This document shows positions 30,580 through 40,670 of a stretch of 64,000 nt of DNA, piece by piece (positions within the stretch are counted from its first letter, which is position 1; each line of letters starts with the position of its first letter). The stretch is from assembly GCA_963739995.1 (NCBI GenBank), contig CAVUCH010000019.1, forward strand, positions 62,001 through 126,000, in the 5' to 3' direction. The notes beneath the pieces were generated by a model that ran no database searches, was not told the DNA's origin, and saw only the letters and a program-made list of their open reading frames with translations. The DNA comes from CAVUCH01 sp963739995. GTDB lineage: Bacteria > Acidobacteriota > Vicinamibacteria > Vicinamibacterales > JAENWD01. Made by a program: the position numbers and the translations under genes.

Positions 30580-32127
30580 TCAGTGCGGCGCGGGCAGGGC
30601 GGTGTTGCTGACGAAGGCGATTGACATGCTGTCCGGAGACCAGGATGGCACGTTGATGGTGCCCTGCCCGCCGTACACGTAGGCGATAACCCGTGCGCCT
30701 ACGCCCTCCAGGTCCATGTGTCGCAGGTACACCTGGCGGTAGAACGGGTGATCGGCGGGATCCACGTCGGCAAGGAACGAGAGGACGACCATCGACTTGC
30801 CGTCCGGCGCGATGTGCGGGAACCAGTTGTTGAACTCGTCGCCCGTAATCTGCTGCTGATCGGTCCCGTCCGGACGCATCTTCCAGATCTGCATGCGACC
30901 GGTGCGCGCCGAGTTGAAGAAGATCCATCGGCCATCCGGCGTCGATTCGGGCCCATCGTCCACGCCCTTTGTAGTGGTCAACCGGACTTCATCACCGCCC
31001 TGCACCGGAATCTTGTAGACGTCCAGCTCTCCGTCGCGTTGTCCCGTGAAGAAGAGCATCGTCCCGTCCGGCGACCAGCCATGGAAATAGGAGGGCGAGT
31101 TCTTCGTGACACGAGTCGGCGTGCCCCCCGTTGCCGGCAGCGTATAGATGACGGACCGGTTGCCGTCATCGGCGCTGTGATTGCTGATGCCGAGCATCGC
31201 CCCGTCGAACGACAGGACGTGGTCGTTGTTGTTCGACGTGGCGGTGGCGGTATCGATCGGGGCAGGCGTGCGCGTTTTCAGGTCGAATCGGAACAGCCTG
31301 CCGCTGCCGTTGTAGATCAGCGCCTTGCCGTCGTGTGTCCAGTTTGGCGCCTGGATGGACCCCGGGTCGGTGTGGAGCACCTTCCGGTCGGGGCTGTCGA
31401 TCCGCATCACCTCGAGGTTGCTCCCGATGTAATCGCGATAGGGGCGCCAGCCGGCGGGAGGCGGCACGACGATCCGGACATTGCTGAAGACGGCGCGCTC
31501 GGCGACCTGTGGGTTGTGGGCGCAGACGAACAACCCCACGAACACCTCGTCACCCAGCGCGAGTTCTGTCAGCTCGGTCCGTGTGAAGGGCTCGCCGTAG
31601 CGTGCGACGGACATGATGAACGCCGTGCCCTTCCGTTCGAGCTGAATCACGTCGGGCCCCTTCACAGCCGACGGCAGCTGGAACGTGGGGCCGCCGTTCT
31701 TCGCCCGGAACTGGAGCGAGGCCAACCCGTCGCCGTGCACGGCCGCGTCCGCGTAGGTGGCGTCCGCGTCGAGACTGCTGCGGACGATCCATCCGAGCTT
31801 GCGGTGCGGATCGGTGCCCGCGCCGAGGAACCTGGCGTGGGTGCGAACGATGAAATCGCCCGTCAGTCTCCGCCAGACGAACTGGAATTCGTCGCGGGCG
31901 GCCCACATGTTGATGCCGGAGCCGACGATGGTGTAGGTCTGCGTGGCTGCGTCATACGAGGTCGAGCCGGCGATGGCCGGGCTCCCCACGTCGGCGCTCT
32001 TCTCGAAGTAGCCGAGGGTCTGCGGGGACGTGACCTGGGCCCGAGCGCCGGCGATCAGCACCAGGGCGGCGAAACCCGCCGCGGCCAGTGGTGCCATTGG
32101 GAAACCGTTCGATCGCCATCCCGCCAT
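30580..32127 (-). CDS. Secreted TolB-like (PD40) beta-propeller protein with N-terminal lectin-like domain
   Basis: The 515-residue product has a signal peptide (ends AGARAQ). A beta-sandwich region (residues about 35-225) with WRRLTGDFIVRTHARFLG, RSSLDADATYADAAVHGDG and FSNVRI recalls DUF1349-type concanavalin-like domains. Five or so PD40 blades follow: TPRVTKNSPSYFHGWSPDG, PDGRWIFFNSART, PDGKSMVVLS and SWSPDSMSIAFVSN. Such propellers bind protein or glycan ligands in the periplasm; no catalytic residues are apparent. The ATG at 32127 has GGAGGA 6 bases upstream. It is convergent with the ADOP permease gene. Confidence 0.82.
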   Translation of the reverse strand: MAGWRSNGFPMAPLAAAGFAALVLIAGARAQVTSPQTLGYFEKSADVGSPAIAGSTSYDAATQTYTIVGSGINMWAARDEFQFVWRRLTGDFIVRTHARFLGAGTDPHRKLGWIVRSSLDADATYADAAVHGDGLASLQFRAKNGGPTFQLPSAVKGPDVIQLERKGTAFIMSVARYGEPFTRTELTELALGDEVFVGLFVCAHNPQVAERAVFSNVRIVVPPPAGWRPYRDYIGSNLEVMRIDSPDRKVLHTDPGSIQAPNWTHDGKALIYNGSGRLFRFDLKTRTPAPIDTATATSNNNDHVLSFDGAMLGISNHSADDGNRSVIYTLPATGGTPTRVTKNSPSYFHGWSPDGTMLFFTGQRDGELDVYKIPVQGGDEVRLTTTKGVDDGPESTPDGRWIFFNSARTGRMQIWKMRPDGTDQQQITGDEFNNWFPHIAPDGKSMVVLSFLADVDPADHPFYRQVYLRHMDLEGVGARVIAYVYGGQGTINVPSWSPDSMSIAFVSNTALPAPH

Positions 32128-32570
32128 GTCTCATCCTCCACGCCCCGCAGTCGAATTGCTACGCCACAGGCGGAAGACTGCGCCGCACGCGGAAGGTTAC
32201 ACCGTCGAGCGCCGGAACGGGGACGGCTGCCTCACGACGACACCCTGCCCGTCGGAAGGCGCGGTCACCGTGGCCGTAGCCGCCGGCCGTTCGAATCGCG
32301 CGGGCGCCGGCACTCCAGATGCGTTTGCCTCCGAGCAGCAGCGCATCGGTCAATCCGGCCGCCGGCCGGGCGCAGCCGAGTGAGCCGTTGCTCATCTGGC
32401 GCACCGATTGCGAGCAGGCGGTCCACGAGCCCCGGAGGTGACATCTGAACCGACGATTTGCTGGCGGTACGGGACTGGGAGCGATTGCGCTGCGGTGCGG
32501 AAACGCGGGCGGGTTGCCGTAACACGACAACGGTGGGGTCAGCCGGTCGGGACGGACGCTACGACAGAGA
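32128..32570. other. Non-coding interval
   Basis: I see no supportable gene in these 443 bases. The open frames on both strands have arginine/proline-rich shadow composition and no ribosome-binding site. The right part precedes nothing but the stop of the next minus-strand gene. Confidence 0.45.
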
Positions 32571-32846
32571 TCAGCCGCGAGCCTGGCGATGGCCCCACCG
32601 CCGCTTGCGGGACGCTCGCGGACGCGGCTCCTTGCTCTCGACTGCTCGAACGAGCGCATCGGCATCCAGCCGCAGCCGGCGCGCGCGTTCCAGCAGTGAC
32701 GGCGGCGGGGCGTTCACGTCTCGGCGCTCCAGCCATTCCCGAAGAGATTGGTGGACGGCGTTGGAGAGCCCGCCCGGTCCGCTCGCTTCGCGCGCACGTC
32801 GCCAGAGGTCGTCATCGCTGACGTAGAGCGTTACTTTACCCGCCAT
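32571..32846 (-). CDS. Small ribbon-helix-helix-like protein (possible antitoxin)
   Basis: The 91-residue frame starts at the ATG at 32846. It reads MAGKVTLYVSDDDLWRRARE, then GLSNAVHQSLREWLERRD, and a basic tail. The first half (short strand KVTLYVSDD, helix, turn with GLS, helix) is the arrangement of ribbon-helix-helix DNA-binding proteins that regulate toxin-antitoxin or plasmid genes. The remainder is basic and probably disordered. The ribosome-binding site is weak and no toxin partner is visible next to it, so the role is guesswork. Real coding status is moderately supported by the conserved-looking pattern. Confidence 0.5.
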   Translation of the reverse strand: MAGKVTLYVSDDDLWRRAREASGPGGLSNAVHQSLREWLERRDVNAPPPSLLERARRLRLDADALVRAVESKEPRPRASRKRRWGHRQARG

Positions 32847-33315
32847 ACAGGACCATGTTTCCTCAACAGCTCGCACAGTTGGAGAACAATCGCGGTCGGT
32901 CCGGGTCGCCACCAACGGCGCGAACCGGAGGAGCACCTGGCTGGCTCCACCCCGGGCGAGGGCTGACCACGGCACACGATGGAGCACAGCGTGTGCCCTG
33001 TGTTGCACTGCGCAAGCGTGAACAGCCGTCGGCAAATCCAGCTCAGGTAATCGGCGACCGCGGAGACGTTTGTCGCACCGCGAGCAGACGAGCTGCCTGC
33101 CTGATAGTGCTGGTGAAGCCGCTGCTGACGCGGGTGGGCCTGCAGATACGTATCCGTTCTCCGCCGCCGTCGTTCGAACCGACGAACGAGCCGGGGCGGG
33201 CGGGCGGGCCAGACCCGCTCCGCCGCGAATACGTCCGTCGGCCCGTTCCATCCTCGGGAGACCCTCCACCGAGTCGCCCGGCCGGTCGACCTCGGCACAT
33301 TGGAGGAGGCGCCCG
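32847..33315. other. Intergenic interval with the promoter of the sugar-dehydrogenase gene
   Basis: This interval carries no credible gene. The open frame extending upstream of the dehydrogenase gene is cysteine/arginine-rich and is not coding. The end carries GGAGGAGGCGCC, the ribosome-binding site of the gene starting at 33316. Confidence 0.45.
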
Positions 33316-36135
33316 ATGATGAACCTGCGTTTCTTATCCGCCGTCCTGCTCGTGAGCATTGTTTTCCAGGGCCGTCCGGCCCAGGGTGCGACGCTGCCGT
33401 CAGGCTTCTCCGAGAAATTGATGGCGAGCGGGCTGGCCAGTCCGACTGCCATGCAGTTCGCACCCGACGGACGGCTCTTCGTCTGCGAACAGGGCGGTCG
33501 TCTCCGGGTGATCAAGAACGGAGCACTCCTGGCGGCGCCGTTCGTCACACTTACCGTGGCGTCCGCCGGGGAACGTGGCCTGCTGGGCGTGGCGTTCGAT
33601 CCGAACTTCGCCAGCAACCGCTATCTGTACGTCTATTACACGGCGGTGACGCCGGCCGTCCACAACCGTATCAGCCGGTTCACGGCCAACGGTGACGTGG
33701 CGGTCGCGGGCAGCGAGGTCGTCATCTTCGAGCTGGACAACTTGAGCAGCGCAACCAATCACAACGGCGGGGCGCTGGACTTTGGGCCGGACGGAAAACT
33801 GTATGCCGTGGTGGGCGAGAACGCCTACGGCCCAAACGCCCAGTCCATGAGCAACGTGCTGGGAAAGATACTGCGCATCAACAAGGACGGCACGATCCCG
33901 ACGGACAATCCCTTCTATGTGACGGCCAGCGGCAAGAACCGGGCGATCTGGGCCCTTGGACTGCGCAACCCGTTCACGTTCGGGTTCAATCCTGGCGGCA
34001 CCCAGCTGTTCATCAACGATGTGGGCCAGGGCACGTGGGAGGAAATCAACGACGGCCTGCCCGGCGCCAACTACGGGTGGCCCACGACCGAGGGCCCGAC
34101 GACGGATCCGAGGTTTCGATCACCTCGATACTCGTACGGTCACTCTGGCGGCGCATGCGCAATCACCGGCGGAGCGTTCTACGCCCCGCTCACGGGTCAG
34201 TTCCCGAACGAGTACTTCAAGGACTACTTCTTCGCCGACTTCTGTGCGGGCTGGATTCGCAAGCTGGACCTGTCGGGCAACGCTGTCGTGACCTTCGCGA
34301 CCGGGATCGTCTCCCCGGTCGACTTGAAGGTCGGAGACGACGGCAGCTTGTATTACCTCGCACGCGGCACGGGCGGGACCACCGGCACCGTGCATCGGGT
34401 GACCTACGGCACGGCGCCGCCTGGCATCACGGCGCAGCCGGCAAGCAGGACAGCGGCACCCGGCTCCCCGGCGACCTTCAATGTGCGCGCCTCCGGCACC
34501 CCGCCGCTCCGGTACCAATGGCAGCGGAACGGCACCAACATCACGGGAGCGACGGCGCAGGACTACACCATCGCAGCCGTCGTGCAGGCGGACAACGGCG
34601 TCCGTTTCAGGGCGGTCGTCACCAACGACTTCGGGAGCGCCGTCAGCAACGAAGCGGTGCTCACGGTCTCAACGAACCAGGCCCCGACGCCCACAATCAC
34701 GCAGCCGGCAGCCGCCACTCTTTACAGCGGAGGGAGCGTCATCACGTACGCCGGAAGTTCGACCGACGCCCAGGACGGGACGCTGCCGGCAAGCGCCTTC
34801 ACCTGGCGGGTGGACTTCCACCACGATGCGCACGCGCACCCGTTCGTTCCGCCGACGACAGGCGCGCGCAGCGGTTCCTTCACCATTCCCGTCACGGGAG
34901 AGACATCGGCAAACGTCTGGTACCGGGTGATCCTGACAGTTCGAGACTCGGGCGGTCTCACGCAGACGACATTTCGGGACGTGCTCCCGCGCAAGGTCCG
35001 GCTCACGCTTGCCGCGTCACCGCCAGGATTGCAGGTCCTGCTGGATGGGCAGCCTGCTACAACGCCGCTCTCATTCGACGCAGTGGTCGGCATCGTGCGC
35101 ACACTGGATGCCCCCACGCCCCAGGGTGTCGCCGGCGTGACCTACACGTTCGTGTCCTGGTCGGACGGCGGCGCGGCACGGCATACGATCTCGACCCCTG
35201 CGACCAGCACGACCTACGCTGCGACGTACCGCGCAGCCAGCACGGGCACGGGTACCGGGCTATCTGCCGCGTACTTCGATACGGCGACGTTCGGCGGGGC
35301 GATCGTGGCGCGCACGGACCCGACGGTGAACTTCACGTGGGGCCTGGGCGCCCCGGTCGCGGGCATCGGGGCTGACACGTTCAGTGCCCGCTGGACAGGG
35401 CAGGTCGAAGCACAATTTTCGGGAGCGTATACCTTCTACACCCAGAGCGATGACGGTGTACGCCTGTGGGTGAACGGGCAACCGCTCGTAAACAACTGGA
35501 CCGTGCACGGGTTGACCGAGAACAGCGGGTCGATCGTCCTGACTGCGGGACAACGGTATGCGATCCGGATGGAGTACTTCGAACAGACCGGCCCTGCCGC
35601 GGCGAAACTACTCTGGAGCAGCGCGTCGACGCCCAAAGCGATCGTCCCAAGCACCCGGCTGTATCCCGCGTCATCGATTCGCGTCAATTTTCAACCGGCA
35701 TCCGCGCCCGTCCCGTCCGGGTATCTTGCCGACGGCGGGTTGGTGTACGGCAGCCGCGGCAACGGCCGGACGTATGGCTGGACTCGTGACAATACGTCTG
35801 TCACGCGCGACCGCAATTCGGCGCTGTCGCCCGACCAGCGGTACGACACCATGACGCATCTGCAGAAGCCCGGGAATCCGGATGCCATATGGGAGATCGC
35901 AGTTCCCAACGGCCCGTATCTCGTGCGCGCGGTCGCCGGCGACGCCGCGTACTTCGACGGCGTGTTCCGGACAACCGCCGAGGGCGTCCTGACGGTAAAC
36001 GGGTCACCCTCCACCGCTGCGCGTTGGGTCGAAGGGACTTCATCGGTCACCGTGACGGACGGGCGCCTCACGCTCCGCAGCGGATCCGGAGCAGTGAACA
36101 ACAAGTTGTGCTTTGTGGAGATTTCGCCCCGGTAG
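33316..36135 (+). CDS. Secreted PQQ-dependent sugar dehydrogenase-like protein with Ig-like, PA14 and C-terminal modules
   Basis: This 939-residue multi-domain exoprotein has a signal peptide (ends GRPAQG). A six-bladed GSDH/HHIP-type propeller (residues about 27-365) carries the conserved SATNHNGGALDFGPDG, RNPFTFGFNPGG and VGQGTWEEINDG stretches; the histidine in NHNGG is the expected base near PQQ. Next come an Ig-like domain (TAQPASRTAAPGSPATF), a further beta domain, a PA14 domain (YTFYTQSDDGVRLWVNG) and a C-terminal galactose-binding-like module (VNFQPASAPVPSGY). The enzyme probably oxidises aldoses outside the cytoplasm, with the accessory domains binding polysaccharide. The ATG at 33316 has GGAGG 8 bases upstream; the longer open frame back to 33070 is rejected. 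Confidence 0.87.
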   Translation: MMNLRFLSAVLLVSIVFQGRPAQGATLPSGFSEKLMASGLASPTAMQFAPDGRLFVCEQGGRLRVIKNGALLAAPFVTLTVASAGERGLLGVAFDPNFASNRYLYVYYTAVTPAVHNRISRFTANGDVAVAGSEVVIFELDNLSSATNHNGGALDFGPDGKLYAVVGENAYGPNAQSMSNVLGKILRINKDGTIPTDNPFYVTASGKNRAIWALGLRNPFTFGFNPGGTQLFINDVGQGTWEEINDGLPGANYGWPTTEGPTTDPRFRSPRYSYGHSGGACAITGGAFYAPLTGQFPNEYFKDYFFADFCAGWIRKLDLSGNAVVTFATGIVSPVDLKVGDDGSLYYLARGTGGTTGTVHRVTYGTAPPGITAQPASRTAAPGSPATFNVRASGTPPLRYQWQRNGTNITGATAQDYTIAAVVQADNGVRFRAVVTNDFGSAVSNEAVLTVSTNQAPTPTITQPAAATLYSGGSVITYAGSSTDAQDGTLPASAFTWRVDFHHDAHAHPFVPPTTGARSGSFTIPVTGETSANVWYRVILTVRDSGGLTQTTFRDVLPRKVRLTLAASPPGLQVLLDGQPATTPLSFDAVVGIVRTLDAPTPQGVAGVTYTFVSWSDGGAARHTISTPATSTTYAATYRAASTGTGTGLSAAYFDTATFGGAIVARTDPTVNFTWGLGAPVAGIGADTFSARWTGQVEAQFSGAYTFYTQSDDGVRLWVNGQPLVNNWTVHGLTENSGSIVLTAGQRYAIRMEYFEQTGPAAAKLLWSSASTPKAIVPSTRLYPASSIRVNFQPASAPVPSGYLADGGLVYGSRGNGRTYGWTRDNTSVTRDRNSALSPDQRYDTMTHLQKPGNPDAIWEIAVPNGPYLVRAVAGDAAYFDGVFRTTAEGVLTVNGSPSTAARWVEGTSSVTVTDGRLTLRSGSGAVNNKLCFVEISPR

Positions 36136-36236
36136 CCGACCCCGGGTCCCGCGAGTTGATGACCAGGGGCGTTCCGCGGCTCCCCGCCACCCCGACCTGC
36201 TGCGGGAAATCCCGCCCGGTTCGGCCACCGTCCCTC

Positions 36237-37201
36237 TTACGTCTTCGCGACCGTTTGTGTCGTGACGTCGGTTAGCAGTCCGTGCAGATACTCGGCTGCA
36301 AGCTGCGCATTGCGATCGGCGAACTCCAGACCTGCCGGGTTTCCGTCCACCTTCGGCAGCGGGTGACAGAGCTCGTACCCGATGTACCCGGTGTAGCCGA
36401 TATCGACCATGCCGCGCAGGAACTCGGCGTAGAAGTGCTCCGGCGTGCGACTGCCGTCCGCGGTGCCACACCAGGCCGCCGATGCGGCCGTCGGCGTCAC
36501 GGTCGGTACTCACCGCCGAAATGCGACAGCACTTGTCGCGCTCCTATTTCCGCCGCCGCCCCGCGCATGTCGGTAACGCCCTGCATGTGAGCGAGCGGTG
36601 CGTCGAAGCACGCCTTCAGGGCGGGCGAGTCCACTTCGGCAATCATCCGGAGCATGTCGCGATGGTCCGCGATTACAGGCGGATGATTCTGGAGCGCCAG
36701 CGTCACACCGTGCTCGGCCGCCCACCGCGAACACTCGAGGAGTCCTTCACGGCATCGGGCCCATGCCGCCGCTTCACCGGCTTCGTGCTGGGCGATGCGC
36801 CAGACGCGCTGCGCAATATCGTACCTCCCCCCGTCCTGACCGAGCGTGACCCCGGGCCAGGCGCAGAACATCCGCAGCACCGGCGCACCGAGATCCGCAG
36901 TCATGCGAATGAGCTCCTTCACATACGCGAGCTGCGACTCACGATGCTCCGGGATCGGGCTGGCGAAATCGTTGTTCGCCGCGACGGCATAGATCGGCAC
37001 GCCGGCATCGTTCGCGCGGAGCCGCAGCTCGCGGCAGCGCGGCGACGGCAGATCGAGCGGGTTGCCATGCGGCCGCTTGCCGTCGATCTCCACGCCCTGG
37101 TAGCCATACTGTCGCGCGCGATCGATGATCTGCTCCAGCGTCAAGGCGGGGCCGCGGTACCAGACGCCCAGATACGTGATGCTGTAGAGGCCGACTTTCA
37201 T
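36237..37201 (-). CDS. Sugar-phosphate isomerase/epimerase-like TIM barrel, frameshifted twice
   Basis: This is a cytoplasmic xylose-isomerase-like (AP endonuclease 2 fold) protein of about 320 residues. It starts MKVGLYSITYLGVWYRG at the ATG at 37201 with GGGAG upstream. Typical motifs are GYQGVEIDGKRPHG, LALQNHPPV, KACFDAPLAH, VLSHFGGEY and, in other frames, RTPEHFYAEFLRGM and GYIGYELCHPLP. Members isomerise or epimerise sugars or act in inositol-type pathways; the substrate is unknown. Two apparent single-base insertions lie at 36505 (TAC-C-GAC) and 36462 (CAC-C-GCG). Both are needed to restore the family reading through to the TAA at 36237. It is convergent with the sugar dehydrogenase gene. 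Confidence 0.82.
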
Positions 37202-37397
37202 TTCGTTCTCCCTTCCGCGCGAGACTGCGAGCCTCTTTGAAGAGAGCTTACCGTGAAGCCACTCATGATGACAGACATCGCACACACGGGTGGTTCGCTT
37301 CCGGGGGGAGGGCCTGGCGATGGTGTGGCTGACGCAAAACGTGCCGGTCGGGCTCGGAGGCTCCGTGGGAGCCAGCGCGAGGAGGCGGTCAGATCGA

Positions 37398-39920
37398 TCA
37401 CTCCTCACGCAGCGCGGACATCGGCGTCACCCGCGCGGCACGGCGGGCCGGCAGCGCCGACGCGAGGCCCGCGACGGCTGCGAGCGTCAGCGCGGCGATG
37501 AGAATCGTTGCCGTGTCGGCGGGCTCGACCCCGTAGAGTTGATTCTGCACGTAGCGCCCCAGCCACCAGGCGGCGCCGAACCCCACGGCGAGGCCAATGG
37601 CCACGAGCACGCCCGCTTCGCGCAACACAGCCCGGGCTATCTGTGAGGACAGTGCACCGAGCGCCATCCGGATGCCTATCTCACGAGTGCGCCGCGACAC
37701 CATGTAGGCCATGACGCCGTACAGCCCGACCACCGAGAGCAGGGTCGCCATCGCGCTGAGGGTAGCTGACAGGCTGGCAATGAGCCGCTCGTTGACCACC
37801 GACCGCTCGACGCGCTCCTCGAGCGTGCTGACGTCGTAGATGGCGAGGCGTGGATCCAGTGACGCCATCAGCCGGCGAACCGCCTGCATGACCGCGTCGG
37901 GTTCTCGAGTCGTTCGTACGTAGGCGGTCACGTTCTCCAGCTGTCCCGTCTGCAGATACGGGAAGAAAATCTGGGGCTGGCGATCCTGACGGATGGCCAG
38001 GTGCTTGGAGTCCTTCACCACTCCCACGATCTCGATTGGCATCGGCGTGCCCGGGTTCTGACCGATCCCCACATGCCGGCCGATCGGGTTTGCGCCCTTG
38101 AAATACCGCTCGACGAACGACTGGTTGACGATCGCCAGCCGGTACGGCCAGCCCTCGGGAAGCGGCACGACACGGGCGTCGCGGTCGGTGAACTCGCGGC
38201 CGGCCAGCAGCGGAATCCCGAGCGTCCTGAAAAACCCCGGGCTGACGGCGTTGCACATCGAACCGGCGTCTTCGCCGGAGCGCGGCTGGTATCCCTCGAT
38301 GGTGAACCCCATCCCCCACCCACCGCCCGTGAGCAGCGATTGGAACGCGTAGGCCGCCGACGACACGCCCGGCACGCGGGACACCGCATCCTGGAAGCGC
38401 GTCGCGAATGCATGCGAGCGCTCGTCCGCGTAGCCGGCCCGCGAGAGATCGAAGCTGAACGTCAGCATCTGCGTGGTTCGAAACCCGGGATCGACGGCGA
38501 GCAGGTTGTTGAGGCTGCGTACGAACAGGCCCGCTCCTATGAGGAGCGTGAACGACAGCGCGACCTGCGCTACGACGAGGGTCTTGCGCAAACGGGGCTG
38601 CTCCCCCCCGACCGCTCCGCCCGCGCTCTTCAATGCTGGCGCGGCGTCTACCCCGCTACTGCGGAGGGCGGGCACGATGCCGGCGAGCAGCGCGGTCAGC
38701 ATCGCGAGTGCGGACGTGAACAGCAGGATGCGTCGATCGGGATCGGCTGTGACGGCCAGCGGCGTCTCGGGCGATGTGAAGTACGCAAGCAGCAGGCTCG
38801 CGCCCCACGTGGCGAGCATGAGCCCCAGCACGGCCCCGGCGACCGCGAGGAGAAGACTCTCGACCAGCAGCAGACGAACGATCTGCCGGCGGCTGGCACC
38901 CACCGCCACGCGCAGCGCCAGCTCACGCTGCCGCGCCGCGCCCCGCGCGATGAGCAGATTGGCAACGTTGGCGCAGACGATGAGCAGCACGCCGCCGGCG
39001 ACCGCCATCAGGATCAGCAGGGGCTCGGTGACAGATTCCCGGAGACCTGAGTGACCCCGAGAGGCATCGGTGACGCTGACCCTGCCGGCAAGGAACTGCC
39101 GTCTCGTGTCGGCCGAGGCCGCACGAAACGCCGGGTCGCGCGTTTCCTGCTCGAGCAGCGATCGGTACAGCGGCTGAATGCCCGCTTGGGCGCGCTCGGC
39201 AGTCAGGCCGTCGCGCAGTCGGGCAAACACCTGCACCCACCGGAACCGGCGGCCCTCGAGCTGCAGCCAGGCCGGTCCCATCTGCGGCTGCATCGAGATG
39301 GGGACGTACAGACCGACCGGTTGACCGATGTCCATCCCCTGGAAGCGCGCGTCGACGACGCCGACGATCTCGAGCGGGTGACCATTCACGATGATCGAAC
39401 GGCCGATTGCCGCCGGGTCGCCGTTGAAACGGGACTTCCAGTAGTTGAATCCGAGAACCGCCACCGGGTGCGCGCCGCCCGCGCGCTCGTCGTCGGCGGT
39501 GAAGAGTCTGCCCAAGGCGGGCTTCACGCCGAGCATCGGGAAGAAGCTGCCGGACACGAGCTCGCCCGTCACCTGCTCGCTGCGCCCGCCATACGTGATG
39601 TGCAGTGCCGAGGGGAAGCGGCAGAACAGGCCGGCGAAGACCGAGTTGTTATCCCGCAAGTCGCGGTACATGGCGTACGACAGCTCGGTCCCGTCGCCCA
39701 TGGTTCCGCCGTAGCTCTCGGTACCGCGGGCGCTGACCTGTACGAGCTCGCCCGGGCGCCACACGGGCAGCTGCCGCAGCACGACCTGGTCCACCAGCGT
39801 GAAGACGGCCGTGTTGGCGGCGATGCCGAACGCGATGGAGAGCACGGCGATCGTCGTGAAGAGCGGCACGCGTCGCAGCGTGCGGGCGGCGTACCGCAGG
39901 TCGGCGATGACATGGGTCAT
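37398..39920 (-). CDS. ADOP-type MacB/FtsX permease, intact
   Basis: This 840-residue orphan permease has the duplicated MacB/FtsX architecture and no N-terminal extension. It starts MTHVIADLRYAARTLRRVPLF at the ATG at 39920 and continues into the first helix (AVLSIAFGIAANTAVF). Repeating blocks include LIVCANVANLLIARGAARQREL and the second LLSVVGLYGVMAYMV with TREIGIRMALGALSSQI. It ends in LPARRAARVTPMSALREE, the tail typical of this class. No ATP-binding subunit is adjacent. It lies 210 bp downstream of the cytochrome P460 gene on the same strand, and its upstream region holds no other gene, so it is probably part of the PadR cluster. Confidence 0.9.
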   Translation of the reverse strand: MTHVIADLRYAARTLRRVPLFTTIAVLSIAFGIAANTAVFTLVDQVVLRQLPVWRPGELVQVSARGTESYGGTMGDGTELSYAMYRDLRDNNSVFAGLFCRFPSALHITYGGRSEQVTGELVSGSFFPMLGVKPALGRLFTADDERAGGAHPVAVLGFNYWKSRFNGDPAAIGRSIIVNGHPLEIVGVVDARFQGMDIGQPVGLYVPISMQPQMGPAWLQLEGRRFRWVQVFARLRDGLTAERAQAGIQPLYRSLLEQETRDPAFRAASADTRRQFLAGRVSVTDASRGHSGLRESVTEPLLILMAVAGGVLLIVCANVANLLIARGAARQRELALRVAVGASRRQIVRLLLVESLLLAVAGAVLGLMLATWGASLLLAYFTSPETPLAVTADPDRRILLFTSALAMLTALLAGIVPALRSSGVDAAPALKSAGGAVGGEQPRLRKTLVVAQVALSFTLLIGAGLFVRSLNNLLAVDPGFRTTQMLTFSFDLSRAGYADERSHAFATRFQDAVSRVPGVSSAAYAFQSLLTGGGWGMGFTIEGYQPRSGEDAGSMCNAVSPGFFRTLGIPLLAGREFTDRDARVVPLPEGWPYRLAIVNQSFVERYFKGANPIGRHVGIGQNPGTPMPIEIVGVVKDSKHLAIRQDRQPQIFFPYLQTGQLENVTAYVRTTREPDAVMQAVRRLMASLDPRLAIYDVSTLEERVERSVVNERLIASLSATLSAMATLLSVVGLYGVMAYMVSRRTREIGIRMALGALSSQIARAVLREAGVLVAIGLAVGFGAAWWLGRYVQNQLYGVEPADTATILIAALTLAAVAGLASALPARRAARVTPMSALREE

Positions 39921-40130
39921 GTGCGCCTCGACAGCAACTCCGATACCAGAGAGCCACGACAGGACAACGGGCGTTTGCGATGTCCTTCCCGGCGCGCTGT
40001 CCGCACGTGGGACGGCGGTGTGCGATTCCGGAGCTGGCGATGAGGTGGCGGCCGGTCATCGGCACCGGCAGGCGGCGCGGTTCTGCTCCTCGGCCTGTCG
40101 CGGGGCACGCGACCCGGCAAGGCAAACGCG

Positions 40131-40670
40131 CTATCGATCGCGCAGCGTGGGATAGAACTGCACGAACACGCTGTCGCGCGCGGCGTGCTCGACGTGGCAG
40201 GAGTGGCACCGGGCCTCGGGGAAGGCCGTCGCCGTCGAACGCGCGCCGTTCTCGAACCCGAAGTACGCCCACCCGGATGGAAATCGTCGGCGATCCTTCA
40301 CCGACGCTTCCAGTCCGACGCGCGGTCCTTCGAAGTATCCCCCCTTTGCCGGAGCGGTCTTCTCGTGCGCCGCGTACAGTTCGAGCACGAACATCGTCCC
40401 GTCGGGAAACGTGCCGGTGCGCTCGTAGGCCTCGTACGATGAGGGGTTCACGTACACGCGGTGGAACGAGCCGGGGCCGCTGCCCTGCGGCGTCTCGGCA
40501 TACGAGAGCCCGAGCGACGCACCGACGAGGGGCCACGTGTGATACCCCTCGGGACGCACGAGCGCCGCGCCGGTGAACACAGGGCCCGTTGCCGGCTTCA
40601 GCGGAGCGTCGTCGGGCCACGGCAATGGGATGACCGCCATTGCGAGCGAGATCGTCAGGACGAGCCGCAT
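40131..40670 (-). CDS. Secreted cytochrome P460-family heme protein
   Basis: The 179-residue product has a short N-terminal hydrophobic segment (MRLVLTISLAMAVI). A P460-type beta-barrel domain follows (FHRVYVNPSSYEAY, GTMFVLELYAAHE, WAYFGFENG) with the heme-binding motif CHSCH at residues 155-159. P460 proteins oxidise hydroxylamine or bind NO in the periplasm, but many family members have no assigned role. The key crosslinking lysine cannot be assigned with confidence. The ATG overlaps the stop of the upstream ADOP permease by one base (TGATG), indicating translational coupling. This is an unexpected partner for a permease. Confidence 0.82.
   Translation of the reverse strand: MRLVLTISLAMAVIPLPWPDDAPLKPATGPVFTGAALVRPEGYHTWPLVGASLGLSYAETPQGSGPGSFHRVYVNPSSYEAYERTGTFPDGTMFVLELYAAHEKTAPAKGGYFEGPRVGLEASVKDRRRFPSGWAYFGFENGARSTATAFPEARCHSCHVEHAARDSVFVQFYPTLRDR

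Noticed and set aside
33070..33315. N-terminal extension of the sugar dehydrogenase
   Set aside because: It lacks a ribosome-binding site; the strong GGAGG and signal peptide mark 33316 as the start.
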